The notes beneath the pieces are model-generated. The model was not told the origin of the DNA. It saw only the letters and a program-made list of their open reading frames with translations, and did not search any database. A program made the translations under genes and the position numbers. A stretch of DNA of 64,000 nt from an uncultured Acidimicrobiales bacterium. Lineage in GTDB: Bacteria > Actinomycetota > Acidimicrobiia > Acidimicrobiales > SZUA-35. Location: NCBI GenBank assembly GCA_937922785.1, contig CALAJQ010000017.1, positions 62,001-126,000 on the forward strand. The letters run 5' to 3'. Positions 1 through 7,567 of the stretch are shown in pieces. Numbering within the stretch: position 1 is the stretch's first letter; every line of letters begins with the position of its first letter.

Positions 1-531
1 ACTCCGAACGTTGGCGATATCAAAGCAATGGTTGACGCCGTTCGGCTTGAGGCTCCTCAGGCCAAGCTCGTTTACAACAACTCGCCTTCGTTCAACTGGA
101 CACTCAACTTCCGCCAGCAGGTATATGACGCATGGGCCGAAGAAGGTAAGGACCTTTCAGACTACAACCGTGACGAGCTGATGGCCGCCAAGTACGACGA
201 GACTCCGCTTTCGGTAGAAGCTGACAGCCAAATCCAGTCATTCCAGGCTGACGCCTCACGCGACGCTGGCATGTTCCACCACCTGATCACTCTTCCGACC
301 TACCACACCACAGCGCTGTCCATGGACAACTTGGCTCGTGGCTACTTCGGTAAAGAAGGAATGCTTGCATACGTTGCAAACGTTCAGCGCCAGGAGATTC
401 GCCAGGGCGTTCAGTGCGTAAAGCACCAGGACATGGCTGGATCGAACATGGGTGACGATCACAAGGAGTACTTCGCCGGCGACCAGGCTCTAAAGGCCGG
501 CGGCAAAGACAACACCATGAATCAATTTTGA
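1..531 (+). CDS. aceA: Isocitrate lyase, C-terminal part (5' end outside window)
   Basis: Cleaves isocitrate to glyoxylate and succinate in the glyoxylate shunt, which allows growth on acetate and fatty acids. The reading frame is open from base 1, so the gene starts upstream and only the last 176 residues are visible. Family landmarks are the NNSPSFNW stretch of the barrel, the FHHLITLPTYHTTAL region that covers the active site, and the end KHQDMAGSNMGDDHKEYF typical of bacterial AceA. The catalytic KKCGH loop lies outside the window. Several acyl-CoA genes follow in the window, which fits a cell that feeds on two-carbon units. Two hairpins follow the stop. The family assignment is firm. Confidence 0.95.
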   Translation, partial: TPNVGDIKAMVDAVRLEAPQAKLVYNNSPSFNWTLNFRQQVYDAWAEEGKDLSDYNRDELMAAKYDETPLSVEADSQIQSFQADASRDAGMFHHLITLPTYHTTALSMDNLARGYFGKEGMLAYVANVQRQEIRQGVQCVKHQDMAGSNMGDDHKEYFAGDQALKAGGKDNTMNQF

Positions 532-548
532 TGGTGAGTTAGGCTGAC

Positions 549-569
549 GGTAACGATTTCACCGTTACC
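549..569 (+). terminator. Small hairpin after aceA
   Basis: A 7-bp perfect stem (GGTAACG / CGTTACC) with a 7-nt loop lies 17 bp after the aceA stop. It has no clear U tract, so it is a weak terminator or an mRNA 3'-end stabiliser. The larger palindrome at 591-634 follows. Confidence 0.4.
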
Positions 570-590
570 AAATACTTCCTAACAACGCTT

Positions 591-634
591 CTGTCAGAGG
601 TTTATCGGTCTATAGACCGATAAACCTCTGACAG
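591..634. repeat. 44-bp perfect palindrome between aceA and an acetyltransferase gene
   Basis: Two 22-nt arms (591-612 and 613-634) are exact reverse complements with no spacer. The element begins CTGTCAGAGG and ends CCTCTGACAG. Flanking AACGC (584-588) and GCGTT could extend the stem past a small internal loop, and TTTGCGTTTT follows, so it could terminate aceA. The right arm also supplies the -35 box of the next gene's promoter, so it could equally be an operator. The sequence alone does not decide between these. Confidence 0.7.
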
Positions 635-657
635 TTTGCGTTTTGGGGACATATTCT
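628..657 (+). promoter_or_regulatory. Predicted leaderless promoter of the acetyltransferase
   Basis: A -35-like CTGACA (628-633) and a -10-like TATTCT (652-657) are separated by 18 nt. The -10 box ends 6 nt before the ATG at 664, so transcription would begin at about the start codon. The -35 box lies inside the right arm of the 44-bp palindrome. Confidence 0.5.
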
Positions 658-663
658 GAGGTC

Positions 664-1440
664 ATGGCAGTGTCTGAAGTGGAACAGATCGAAGCGTTCC
701 AAGAGCGGTTTGCGAAGGCCCAGGCCAGTGAAGTGATAGATCTGCCTTGGGGCTACGCCTTGCTACAAAGTGAGTTCCCGACGTCCCATGATCACAACCG
801 GGTAGTGGTCACCTCAGCTGCGGAAGCTGAAGAGATTGTCTCGACCGTCGACGCTGTGTTGGGTGATGCGGGCCTTACTCATCGGTTTCTGTCGCTGCCC
901 GATGATGCCTCCTTTGTTGGTATCAGCGACCAATTGGTGGCATCTGGGTACGAACTTGAGACGATCGCAACGATGATTTTCAAGGGCGATCCGGTTAGGC
1001 CGCCTGAGAACAAGGTGAAGTCGGTGTCGCCAGCGACACTTCGGTCTGCGCTACTGAGTGAATGGAAGGCGTTGTTGCCTGAGTCGGCCGATGCGGTTCA
1101 CGAGCAATTGGCCGACCGAATCCGCCTATATGCCAACGGAGCGGAAGTGGAGCGGCTAGTCGTATTTGACGATCTCGAAATCGCGGCTCACGTTGATCTG
1201 TTTATTGACAGAGCGAACGGCATTGCCCAGATCGAGAATCTGACCACAGATGCCAATCATCGAGGTCACGGGTATGCGACTTCATTAATCGGTGAAGCTC
1301 ACGGGCGAAGCGAAGCCGCTGGAAGCAGGCTCTTGTTCCTCGCTGCGGATCTCAATGATTGGCCTTACTCGTGGTACGAGCGTCTCGGCTACGTTGACGT
1401 AGCGCACACCCACTACTTCACGCTTGCTTCGGTCCCGTAG
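664..1440 (+). CDS. GNAT-family N-acetyltransferase
   Basis: Predicted acetyl-CoA-dependent acyltransferase of unknown substrate, 258 residues. The C-terminal 100 residues form the GNAT fold, with the acetyl-CoA pyrophosphate-binding motif RGHGYATSL after a beta strand (IAQIENLTTD) and the late motif SWYERLGYVDV. The N-terminal half is divergent and may be a degenerate second GNAT domain. I chose ATG 664 rather than the upstream TTG at 643 because a -10-like box lies 6 nt before it and no good ribosome site serves the TTG. It faces the carbonic anhydrase gene tail to tail. The fold is confident and the substrate cannot be read from the sequence. Confidence 0.8.
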   Translation: MAVSEVEQIEAFQERFAKAQASEVIDLPWGYALLQSEFPTSHDHNRVVVTSAAEAEEIVSTVDAVLGDAGLTHRFLSLPDDASFVGISDQLVASGYELETIATMIFKGDPVRPPENKVKSVSPATLRSALLSEWKALLPESADAVHEQLADRIRLYANGAEVERLVVFDDLEIAAHVDLFIDRANGIAQIENLTTDANHRGHGYATSLIGEAHGRSEAAGSRLLFLAADLNDWPYSWYERLGYVDVAHTHYFTLASVP

Positions 1441-1449
1441 TAAGCAGCT

Positions 1450-2097
1450 CTAGTTTGGCGGGATCTCTCGGAAGTTGCCGTCGGGGCCATCACCAAAAAA
1501 CAGCACGCCTCTAATTACCGAGAAATACGCTCCCATCAGTTCGAGCGTCCCTGACTCGACTCGAGTCCGGACGCAGTCGAAGCTCATCAGGTTCTTCAGT
1601 GACTCGCGGATGCCTTCGAATTCCATCTCGCTCTGGTGAGCGTCGGGGGAGTGAGCAGCTTTGATCACGACTCGTGGCTCGTCCAGGATCGAGATCCACT
1701 TGTCGATGTAACCTCCGGGCTTAGGCGCCCCTTCTAGGCATGCCTTGATGCCGCCGCAACTCTCGTGACCCATCACAATGATCGCGTCCACTTCAAGAGA
1801 TTCGACGGCGAACTCAAGCGCGGCACTGGTGCCGTGGTAGCCAGCGGTTTCATCCTTTGGTGGGACCAGGTTTGCGACGTTGCGAACCACAAACATCTCG
1901 CCAGGAATGGTGTCAAAAATATCGCCCGGTTCGACGCGGCTGTCGGCGCAGGCGATCAGCATCACCTTGGGCGATTGACCGTGACGTCCTAGTTCCTCAT
2001 ACAGGTCCTTTTGTCGGCGGAAGTTGCTAGATCGGAAGGTCGAGTAACCATCAAGCAGCTGTTGTTTCCATTCAGGGGTGGGCGCGGTATCAGACAC
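1450..2097 (-). CDS. can: Beta-class carbonic anhydrase
   Basis: Zinc enzyme that interconverts CO2 and bicarbonate in the cytoplasm, supplying carboxylases. At 215 residues it is the usual beta-class length. The zinc ligands and catalytic dyad are visible: C50, D52 and R54 in CADSR, and H111 and C114 in GHESCGG. The segment FVVRNVANLVPP between them is also typical. It stands alone, convergent with the acetyltransferase and divergent from the secreted protein gene. Classification is confident. Nothing here separates a housekeeping role from a cyanate- or carboxylase-linked role. Confidence 0.93.
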   Translation of the reverse strand: MSDTAPTPEWKQQLLDGYSTFRSSNFRRQKDLYEELGRHGQSPKVMLIACADSRVEPGDIFDTIPGEMFVVRNVANLVPPKDETAGYHGTSAALEFAVESLEVDAIIVMGHESCGGIKACLEGAPKPGGYIDKWISILDEPRVVIKAAHSPDAHQSEMEFEGIRESLKNLMSFDCVRTRVESGTLELMGAYFSVIRGVLFFGDGPDGNFREIPPN

Positions 2098-2196
2098 CTG
2101 CCCAAGCTATCAAGCGGCAGGCGATTGGTCAGGACCCATCGGCGCGCTACCTTATTGTCAAGGAACACTTAAGCGATGCCGGCGGAGGCTATGAGA

Positions 2197-3516
2197 ATGA
2201 AGAAGTTTGGTTCTGGATCGATCGCGATCCTGATGCTGTGCGCGCTGATGGCAAGCATCTCGCCGGCTGCCGGAGCGCAGGCTGAAGCGGTTAGTAGCGG
2301 CTCACTGTCGTGCTCAGTGCAACTCTCTAACTCGATTCCGACGGTGTCGGTTGAAACGACAGCAACCAGCGGTCGAGTAGTCATTGAACGCAAAGCCTTT
2401 TCACGGCACTGGTGGCGCGGAGCAATACAACTTGATCAGGCCGATCGAGTTCTAGTGGACGGCCCGTTGCCGAAGAACGCGTCGCTGGTCGAATACAGGG
2501 CAGTTTTGAAGGCCAACAACGGTGAAGTTTTAGGGCAAGCCAATTGCGAGCTAGTCAACTCAGGGCTTGCGTTCTGCCGTGCTATTGCCACAGTAGATGG
2601 CTATGCAACGCTGGCGTTGTTCACAGGTCCAAGGAGGCCAAACGTCGACACCGTCTACCGGCGCAGTGTAACGCCTGATGGGCCAAACTATTGGCGTGGA
2701 GTAGTACCCGGTCGCAATGCTCGATTTACTGATGGGCCATCGCCAACTGGAGTGGTCACCTACCAAGCGTTCGATCGTTCCGACGGCGTGATCTTCCAAG
2801 CAGCAACCTGCACAGGTGGCACAAGGGATCTTCAGTGCGTCGACATCGATCCTGAGATACTAGTCAATCCCCGAGAGAGCGGGCAGCCATTTCAGACCGA
2901 CTCCGGCTTCACCGTCACCCAGGTCTCCGGCGCTGACGGACCACCGGTAATTGCTATCGAATCACCTAACGGAGGCCCAGTCTTCACATGTGGACCCGAT
3001 GGTGGCGCCACTCTGATCAGCGTCAGCGGCGACCGGGTCATCTTTGTCTCCGGCCTCACGATCAAGTCGATGTTCACGGTCGTGCTTGACGGCGATCCTA
3101 AGCCAGCCTCTATTAGTCCACCAATATCGCGGTCTGTCGTTACGCCTGGAATCAACGTGGCTGCGGCGGATGGCAAGGTCTATGCCATGACTCGCAACGA
3201 ACTGATCGTTTTTGACCAGTCAAGTGGAGAACCAGTCTCAGCTGCAGACTTTGGCGATGCAGAGGCCAACCAGATCCCGATGGTTGTTGGCCCCGACGGC
3301 GTCGCCTATTTCACTGTCTTTGCCAACGGCGTCGGTCGCATACTTGTGAAATTTGACCCGAGGACTCAGGATCTTCAGACGATTGGCCAATTTAGTGAGG
3401 GCTGGGGCAACCAGGGCCGACTTGAGGTTCTGGCTGATGGCACCGTTACCTATACCCATTGTGGGAAAGATTCTTGTTCTTCCGAGATTTTTGAACCGGT
3501 GAACCCGACTGGTTAA
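2197..3516 (+). CDS. Secreted protein with duplicated N-terminal module and propeller-like C-terminus
   Basis: A 439-residue exported protein of unknown function. It starts with a signal peptide (MKKFGSGSIAILMLCALMAS, then a likely AxA cleavage site near residue 27). ATG 2197 is preferred over 2176 and 2191 because GGAGG at 2184-2188 lies 8 nt before it. Two similar segments follow: RHWWRGAIQLDQADRVLVDG...NCE and NYWRGVVPGRNARFTDG...TC, each about 90 residues and ending in a cysteine-bearing strand, which suggests an internal duplication of an Ig- or FN3-like module. The last 200 residues resemble beta-propeller blades (AAADGKVYAMTRNELIVFD, VGPDGVAYFTVF). No enzyme motif or anchor is visible, so it is probably a released or cell-wall-associated protein. 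Confidence 0.7.
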   Translation: MKKFGSGSIAILMLCALMASISPAAGAQAEAVSSGSLSCSVQLSNSIPTVSVETTATSGRVVIERKAFSRHWWRGAIQLDQADRVLVDGPLPKNASLVEYRAVLKANNGEVLGQANCELVNSGLAFCRAIATVDGYATLALFTGPRRPNVDTVYRRSVTPDGPNYWRGVVPGRNARFTDGPSPTGVVTYQAFDRSDGVIFQAATCTGGTRDLQCVDIDPEILVNPRESGQPFQTDSGFTVTQVSGADGPPVIAIESPNGGPVFTCGPDGGATLISVSGDRVIFVSGLTIKSMFTVVLDGDPKPASISPPISRSVVTPGINVAAADGKVYAMTRNELIVFDQSSGEPVSAADFGDAEANQIPMVVGPDGVAYFTVFANGVGRILVKFDPRTQDLQTIGQFSEGWGNQGRLEVLADGTVTYTHCGKDSCSSEIFEPVNPTG

Positions 3517-3532
3517 GAATTTTGGGACGCCG

Positions 3533-4255
3533 CTAGGGCGCGACTAAGTCGACAATCTCTGACAGCGAGCTAACTACGTAGGTTGGTGAGATTTGGACAG
3601 ACGACACGAGCTGGTTTGGGTTGTACCAACACGTGTGCAGGCCGAAACTGTTGCCGCCAGTAATGTCGGCGGAAAGACTGTCGCCGACCATCAGCACCGA
3701 CTCCAGCGGCGGATTTCCGATGCTGTCTAGTGTCGCTCGGAAGATCTCAGGATCGGGCTTGGCCCAGCCGATCTCGCTTGAGACCGTGATTGATTCGAAG
3801 AAGTGAGCGATTTCCAGACGTTCAATCCGGCCCCTTTGAATGTGGCTGATACCGTTCGTGATCAACGCCATGGTCAGGGTGGGCTTTAGTAATTCCAGTG
3901 TTTCGAATGTGCCTGGGTAGAGCTCGCCATGAGCCTGCATGCCGCCTGCGAACCCTTCGGCCATGGCTGCTGGATCTCCATCGAGATGAAGTAACTCTGT
4001 GAGCTCTTCAAACCGGCGAGTGTGAACAGCGTCTGGCGTGATTGTTCCCGCCTCCACTTGTTTCCAGAGCCGTGAGTTGATCGTTTGGAAGGTGGGATAG
4101 TGGCCCGTTGGATCCACACCGACCCTAGCCATCGCGTCGGTAAACGCAAGCTTGAGCGACGCTTCTGTGTCGAACAGCGTGTGATCGAGATCGAACAAGA
4201 TGTGGGTGTAGTTCTGGCTTCGGGCAGCTCGGTGAATGGTATGACCTTCAGGCAT
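3533..4255 (-). CDS. HAD-superfamily phosphatase, YjjG-like, with glycosylase-like leader
   Basis: Predicted cytoplasmic phosphatase, nearest to the YjjG type that dephosphorylates nucleoside monophosphates. Motif I is FDLDHTLFD, motif II TNG, motif III the lysine of WAKPDPEIF, and motif IV VGDSLSADI. The start is odd. HAD proteins of this type begin just before the ILFDLDHTL strand, but here the chain begins MPEGHTIHRAARSQ, which is the N-terminal signature of Nei/Fpg DNA glycosylases (catalytic Pro and Glu). No other start codon lies between that segment and the HAD domain, so it is probably translated as a leader. A GTG at 4297 would add 14 more residues drawn from repeat-like DNA. HAD identity is firm; the origin of the leader is an inference. 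Confidence 0.85.
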   Translation of the reverse strand: MPEGHTIHRAARSQNYTHILFDLDHTLFDTEASLKLAFTDAMARVGVDPTGHYPTFQTINSRLWKQVEAGTITPDAVHTRRFEELTELLHLDGDPAAMAEGFAGGMQAHGELYPGTFETLELLKPTLTMALITNGISHIQRGRIERLEIAHFFESITVSSEIGWAKPDPEIFRATLDSIGNPPLESVLMVGDSLSADITGGNSFGLHTCWYNPNQLVSSVQISPTYVVSSLSEIVDLVAP

Positions 4256-4324
4256 CGAGACATTCTGGCCTGCTAACTCCGAACTGACCGAACCCACCGC
4301 GAGAATCCACCGTTGTTGACCCGG

Positions 4325-5287
4325 TCAGAAACGGAGGACTTGTTCGGCTAGAGCGTTGGCGGCGGCTAAGGGTGAGATTTGTCCGGCTGCGGCCTGGGTG
4401 AGAACCCTCGTGTCGGAATCGAGAACACCTTCTAGGTTGGCCTCAAACTGCTGACGCAGCCGGTTTGCCACCTCAAACCGGGCTCGACCCGCTCGCCGCT
4501 CGACGCCCTTGCCTGAACTCTGCAAGTACTGCTTGTGGGTATCGATTGCATCGGCGATCTCGCCGACGGTGTCGCCAACGAGTGAGTTGCACATGATGAT
4601 TGGCGGCCGATACTCGGTGTCTTCCTGGCCTGTCATGTGGCTTAGATCCAGCATCAGGTCAAGATCTCGCCGAGTGTCGCTAGCGCCAGGCCGATCCGCC
4701 TTGTTCACAACAAATATGTCGGCCACTTCCAACAGGCCAGCTTTGTTCGCCTGGACGGCATCGCCCATGCCGGGGCTCACTACTACGACGGTTGTGTCAG
4801 CCGCGGCGGTGATGTCCACCTCAACCTGACCGACACCAACGGTTTCAATAATGACCGGGTCATACGCCATCGCGTCAAAGACGCGAACACAGCCCGGTAC
4901 CGACATGGCAAGGCCCCCAGCGTGACCGCGGGTGGCAACTGAGCGAATAAATGCGACATCGTCGACATCCATCATCCGCACCCGGTCACCCAAGATCGCG
5001 CCTCCTGATAAAGGCGACGAGGGGTCGATTGCCAGAACGGCCGGAGGAGTCTGGGAGTCCTTCGTCAAGTGGGCTACGAGCTGGCCGACCATGGTTGACT
5101 TCCCTGCGCCGGGCGAGCCAGTGATGCCAACGATGTGGGCTGCTTTTGACAGCCCAAACGTTGCCTCGGTAACCGCTTCTGATGTTGCGGAGTTCTCGGC
5201 CAAGGTGAGCAGGCGGCCCAGGGCACCTCGGTGTCCGGTGCTCGCCCGCTCAAGAAGTTGTTCAACGGACAGTTTGCGGAGGCTCAC
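4325..5287 (-). CDS. meaB: MeaB/ArgK-family G-protein chaperone of a B12 mutase
   Basis: GTPase that gates cobalamin loading and protects or rescues adenosylcobalamin-dependent acyl-CoA mutases. It has 320 residues. The P-loop GITGSPGAGKST is at residues 54-65; also visible are the Mg-binding AIDPSSPLSGGAILGDRVRM segment, the ETVGVGQ switch and the NKAD base-recognition motif. It overlaps the small mutase subunit gene by 4 bp (ATGA), so the two are translationally coupled, and it is the last gene of the icmA-icmB-meaB order. Family members were once annotated as LAO/AO transport ATPases; the context makes the chaperone role far more likely. Confidence 0.94.
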   Translation of the reverse strand: MSLRKLSVEQLLERASTGHRGALGRLLTLAENSATSEAVTEATFGLSKAAHIVGITGSPGAGKSTMVGQLVAHLTKDSQTPPAVLAIDPSSPLSGGAILGDRVRMMDVDDVAFIRSVATRGHAGGLAMSVPGCVRVFDAMAYDPVIIETVGVGQVEVDITAAADTTVVVVSPGMGDAVQANKAGLLEVADIFVVNKADRPGASDTRRDLDLMLDLSHMTGQEDTEYRPPIIMCNSLVGDTVGEIADAIDTHKQYLQSSGKGVERRAGRARFEVANRLRQQFEANLEGVLDSDTRVLTQAAAGQISPLAAANALAEQVLRF

Positions 5288-5715
5288 CCGGCTTCTGGTC
5301 CACTTTCCGATGATCTGGCAACTGCAGCCACCGCAGTTCGCACGATGTCCACGACTTCTTCAGCCGATGCACCTGGTCCAATCACGCCGCTGACCCCAGC
5401 CGACAGCAGTTCGTCAACATCTTGGGTCGGGATAATCCCGCCGATAACCAGTGGCACATCCATCTCGGCATCTTTCAAAGCGTGAAGCATCGACGGAGCC
5501 AAGGTTAGGTGTCCGGCATTGTGCATCGAAAGGCCGATTGCGTCGGCGTCCTCCTGTTCGGCCGCGGCGATAATGCTGTCGGTTGTTTGACGGAGGCCAA
5601 GGTAAATGACTTCCATGCCGGCGTCTCGCAAGATGCGAGCGACTACTTTGATTCCTCGGTCATGGCCGTCAAGGCCCAGCTTGGCCAGGACTACTCGAAT
5701 GCGAGACTCTGACAT
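5284..5715 (-). CDS. icmB: Cobalamin-binding small subunit of acyl-CoA mutase
   Basis: B12-binding subunit of 143 residues that carries adenosylcobalamin for the large subunit encoded just upstream. The base-off ligand motif DxHxxG is DGHDRG at residues 16-21 with His18 as lower axial ligand, followed by IGLSMHNAGHLTL and VIGGIIPTQD, all typical of the fold. A separate subunit of about 140 residues is the arrangement of isobutyryl-CoA mutase IcmB and of split methylmalonyl-CoA mutases. The stop of icmA and the ATG of this gene are directly adjacent. The symbol is chosen for consistency with the pocket residues of the large subunit; mcmA2 is the alternative. Confidence 0.85.
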   Translation of the reverse strand: MSESRIRVVLAKLGLDGHDRGIKVVARILRDAGMEVIYLGLRQTTDSIIAAAEQEDADAIGLSMHNAGHLTLAPSMLHALKDAEMDVPLVIGGIIPTQDVDELLSAGVSGVIGPGASAEEVVDIVRTAVAAVARSSESGPEAG

Positions 5716-7356
5716 CTAGACGATTGCCTTTTCTACGTAGGTGCCAAACTCTTTCTCCATCGCCGCAGCGATTTCTTCGAGAGTGGCATAGGCCTTGGTG
5801 GCTTCGAGTATGGCCGGCATCAGGTTGATGGTCGGATCGGCTGCGTCGGCGGTTAGTTGTGTCAGGCTGGCGGCGACCGCGTCAGAGTCCCGCTCTTGCT
5901 TGATGCTCTCCAGCCGCTTCAGTTGATAGTCCTCGACGGCTGCGTCGATTCGAAGCAGCTCGCCTTCGCCTTCGTCACCTTCGGTGAAATCGTTGACTCC
6001 AACCACAATTCGCCGGCCGGCGTTTACTTCGCGTTCGAAGCGGTAGGCAGAGTCAGCAATCTCGCCCACGAAATAGCCATTTTCGATACCGACGTAGCAG
6101 CCCTCCAAGATAGATCCGTTTCCGAGGTCATCGAGGTGGGCGAAGATCTCCTCAGCCTGGCGCTCCATCTCATCGGTCATCCACTCAACATAAGGCGATC
6201 CGCCAAGCGGGTCCGCCACATGAGTTACGCCAGTCTCGTGGGCAACGATCTGCTGGGTCCGCAAAGCGATTCGAGCCGCCTTTTCGGTGGGGAGGGCCAA
6301 CGCTTCATCGTAAGAATCAGTGTGAAGACTTTGGGTTCCGCCCAGTGCTCCGGCCAACGCTTGAATGGCGACCCGGGCGATGTTGATCTCGGGCTGTTGT
6401 GCCGTCAGCGAGACGCCAGCGGTCTGGGTATGAAACCGGCACAACATCGCACGTTCGTCAGTGGCACCGTAACGTTCTTTCATCCACCGGGCCCAGATTC
6501 GGCGGGCTGCCCGGAACTTGCCGATCTCTTCGAAGAAGTCAGAGTGGCTGTTGAAGAAGAACGACAGCCGCTTACCGAACTCATTGACGTCTTGGCCTTC
6601 AGCGAGTGCCGCTTCGACGTAGGCAAAGCCATTGGCCAAAGTAAACGCTAGTTCTTGAGCGGCAGTAGAGCCGGCCTCGCGAATGTGGTAGCCGGAGATC
6701 GAAACCGGGTTGAACATCGGCATCTTTGCGGTTGTGTACTTGACCATGTCGGTGACGATGCGCATCGAAGGCCGCGGCGGGTAGATGTATTCTTTCTGCG
6801 CTTGGTACTCCTTCAGAATGTCGTTCTGAATGGTTCCACGCAGCTGGTTTACCTCAACGCCAGTTTTCTCGGCAACTGCCACATACATGGCCAGCACGGT
6901 TGCGGCTGGCCCGTTGATGGTCATCGAAGTGGAGACGTCACCCAAGTTGATGTCGGCGAACAAGTCCTCCATGTCGGCCAAAGTGTCAACCGCGACGCCG
7001 GCTCGGCCTACTTCGCCAAGGGCCCAGGGACTAGAGGAATCTCGGCCCATGAGTGTGGGCATATCAAACGCCGTCGAGAGCCCGGTGCTGCCAGAGCGCA
7101 ACAGCTCTTTGAAGCGGGCGTTAGTGTCTTCGGCGGTGCCGAAACCAGCAAACATGCGCATGGTCCAAAGTCGAGACCGGTACATGGAAGCGTGTACGCC
7201 TCGAGTGAACGGATACTGGCCTGGGTACGGGGCATCTCCATAGACGGCATCTACTGGAACACCCGACATGGTCTCAAAGGGCACGTCACGCTTTTTGGTG
7301 GCGTCGTAGGCCTCTTTCCAAGCGTCATATTCAGGACCAGAAGGGCTTGTGCTCAT
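5716..7356 (-). CDS. icmA: Acyl-CoA mutase large subunit, isobutyryl-CoA-mutase-like pocket
   Basis: Radical carbon-skeleton mutase of 546 residues that works with the B12 subunit and MeaB encoded downstream. The TIM-barrel domain is complete (GLSTAFDMPTLMGRDS, GTIQNDILKEY, SISGYHIREAG with H224). Two residues set substrate choice in this family. Methylmalonyl-CoA mutases have Tyr89 and Arg207 (Propionibacterium numbering); isobutyryl-CoA mutases have Phe and Gln. Here the aligned positions are F69 (RMFAGFG) and Q187 (EYQAQKEYI), the Icm pair. I infer isobutyryl/butyryl-CoA mutase rather than methylmalonyl-CoA mutase, although such split mutases are often annotated as the latter. Start is ATG 7356; a TTG lies two codons upstream. 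The leader contains the repeat array at 7405-7567. Confidence 0.85.
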   Translation of the reverse strand: MSTSPSGPEYDAWKEAYDATKKRDVPFETMSGVPVDAVYGDAPYPGQYPFTRGVHASMYRSRLWTMRMFAGFGTAEDTNARFKELLRSGSTGLSTAFDMPTLMGRDSSSPWALGEVGRAGVAVDTLADMEDLFADINLGDVSTSMTINGPAATVLAMYVAVAEKTGVEVNQLRGTIQNDILKEYQAQKEYIYPPRPSMRIVTDMVKYTTAKMPMFNPVSISGYHIREAGSTAAQELAFTLANGFAYVEAALAEGQDVNEFGKRLSFFFNSHSDFFEEIGKFRAARRIWARWMKERYGATDERAMLCRFHTQTAGVSLTAQQPEINIARVAIQALAGALGGTQSLHTDSYDEALALPTEKAARIALRTQQIVAHETGVTHVADPLGGSPYVEWMTDEMERQAEEIFAHLDDLGNGSILEGCYVGIENGYFVGEIADSAYRFEREVNAGRRIVVGVNDFTEGDEGEGELLRIDAAVEDYQLKRLESIKQERDSDAVAASLTQLTADAADPTINLMPAILEATKAYATLEEIAAAMEKEFGTYVEKAIV

Positions 7357-7404
7357 GCTCAAAGAATAGCAGCAGTAACAAATTGCTCTGAATTAGGTGC
7401 ATTC

Positions 7405-7490
7405 TGACCTGGCTACCAGCCACCAATTCCGAACTGACCTGGCTACCAGCCACGATTTTCGAACCGACCTGGGAAACAGCCGGGTTTGAC
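7405..7490. repeat. 30-bp tandem repeat A with hairpin cores (leader of icmA)
   Basis: Units begin at 7405, 7435 and 7465, a period of exactly 30 bp. The first two carry the hairpin core CTGGCTACCAGCCA (stem TGGCT/AGCCA). The third is degenerate (CTGGGAAACAGCCGGG). The array lies just before repeat array B, in the spacer between icmA and tesB, both read from the minus strand, so it would be in the icmA leader or the tesB 3' region. Confidence 0.8.
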
Positions 7491-7567
7491 TGGCTACACC
7501 GCCAGAACGGGGGAGCGTGACTGGCTACACCGCCAGAACAGGGGAGCGTGACTGGCTACATCGCCAG
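7488..7567. repeat. 31-bp tandem repeat B with hairpin cores
   Basis: Three units start at 7488, 7519 and 7550, a period of 31 bp. Each carries CTGGCTACACCGCCAG or a one-base variant, able to fold as a 5-bp stem (CTGGC/GCCAG) with a 6-nt loop. The first two units also share GAAC(G/A)GGGGAGCGT. No U tract follows, so these are not ordinary terminators. Confidence 0.8.

Noticed and set aside
5857-7407. Two long open frames on the plus strand opposite the mutase large subunit (264 and 250 codons)
   Set aside because: They lie fully antisense to a well-conserved enzyme, show no family motif, and arise from codon bias on the other strand.
7400-7567. tRNA or riboswitch in the icmA leader (GGTTCGAAAATC resembles a T-loop on the minus strand)
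   Set aside because: No acceptor stem, anticodon arm or CCA-type end can be drawn; the pattern is explained by tandem 30/31-bp repeats. A cobalamin riboswitch was considered because of the B12 operon, but I saw no B12-box-like sequence.
7405-7567. CRISPR array
   Set aside because: Units are contiguous with no unique spacers, and no cas gene is near.
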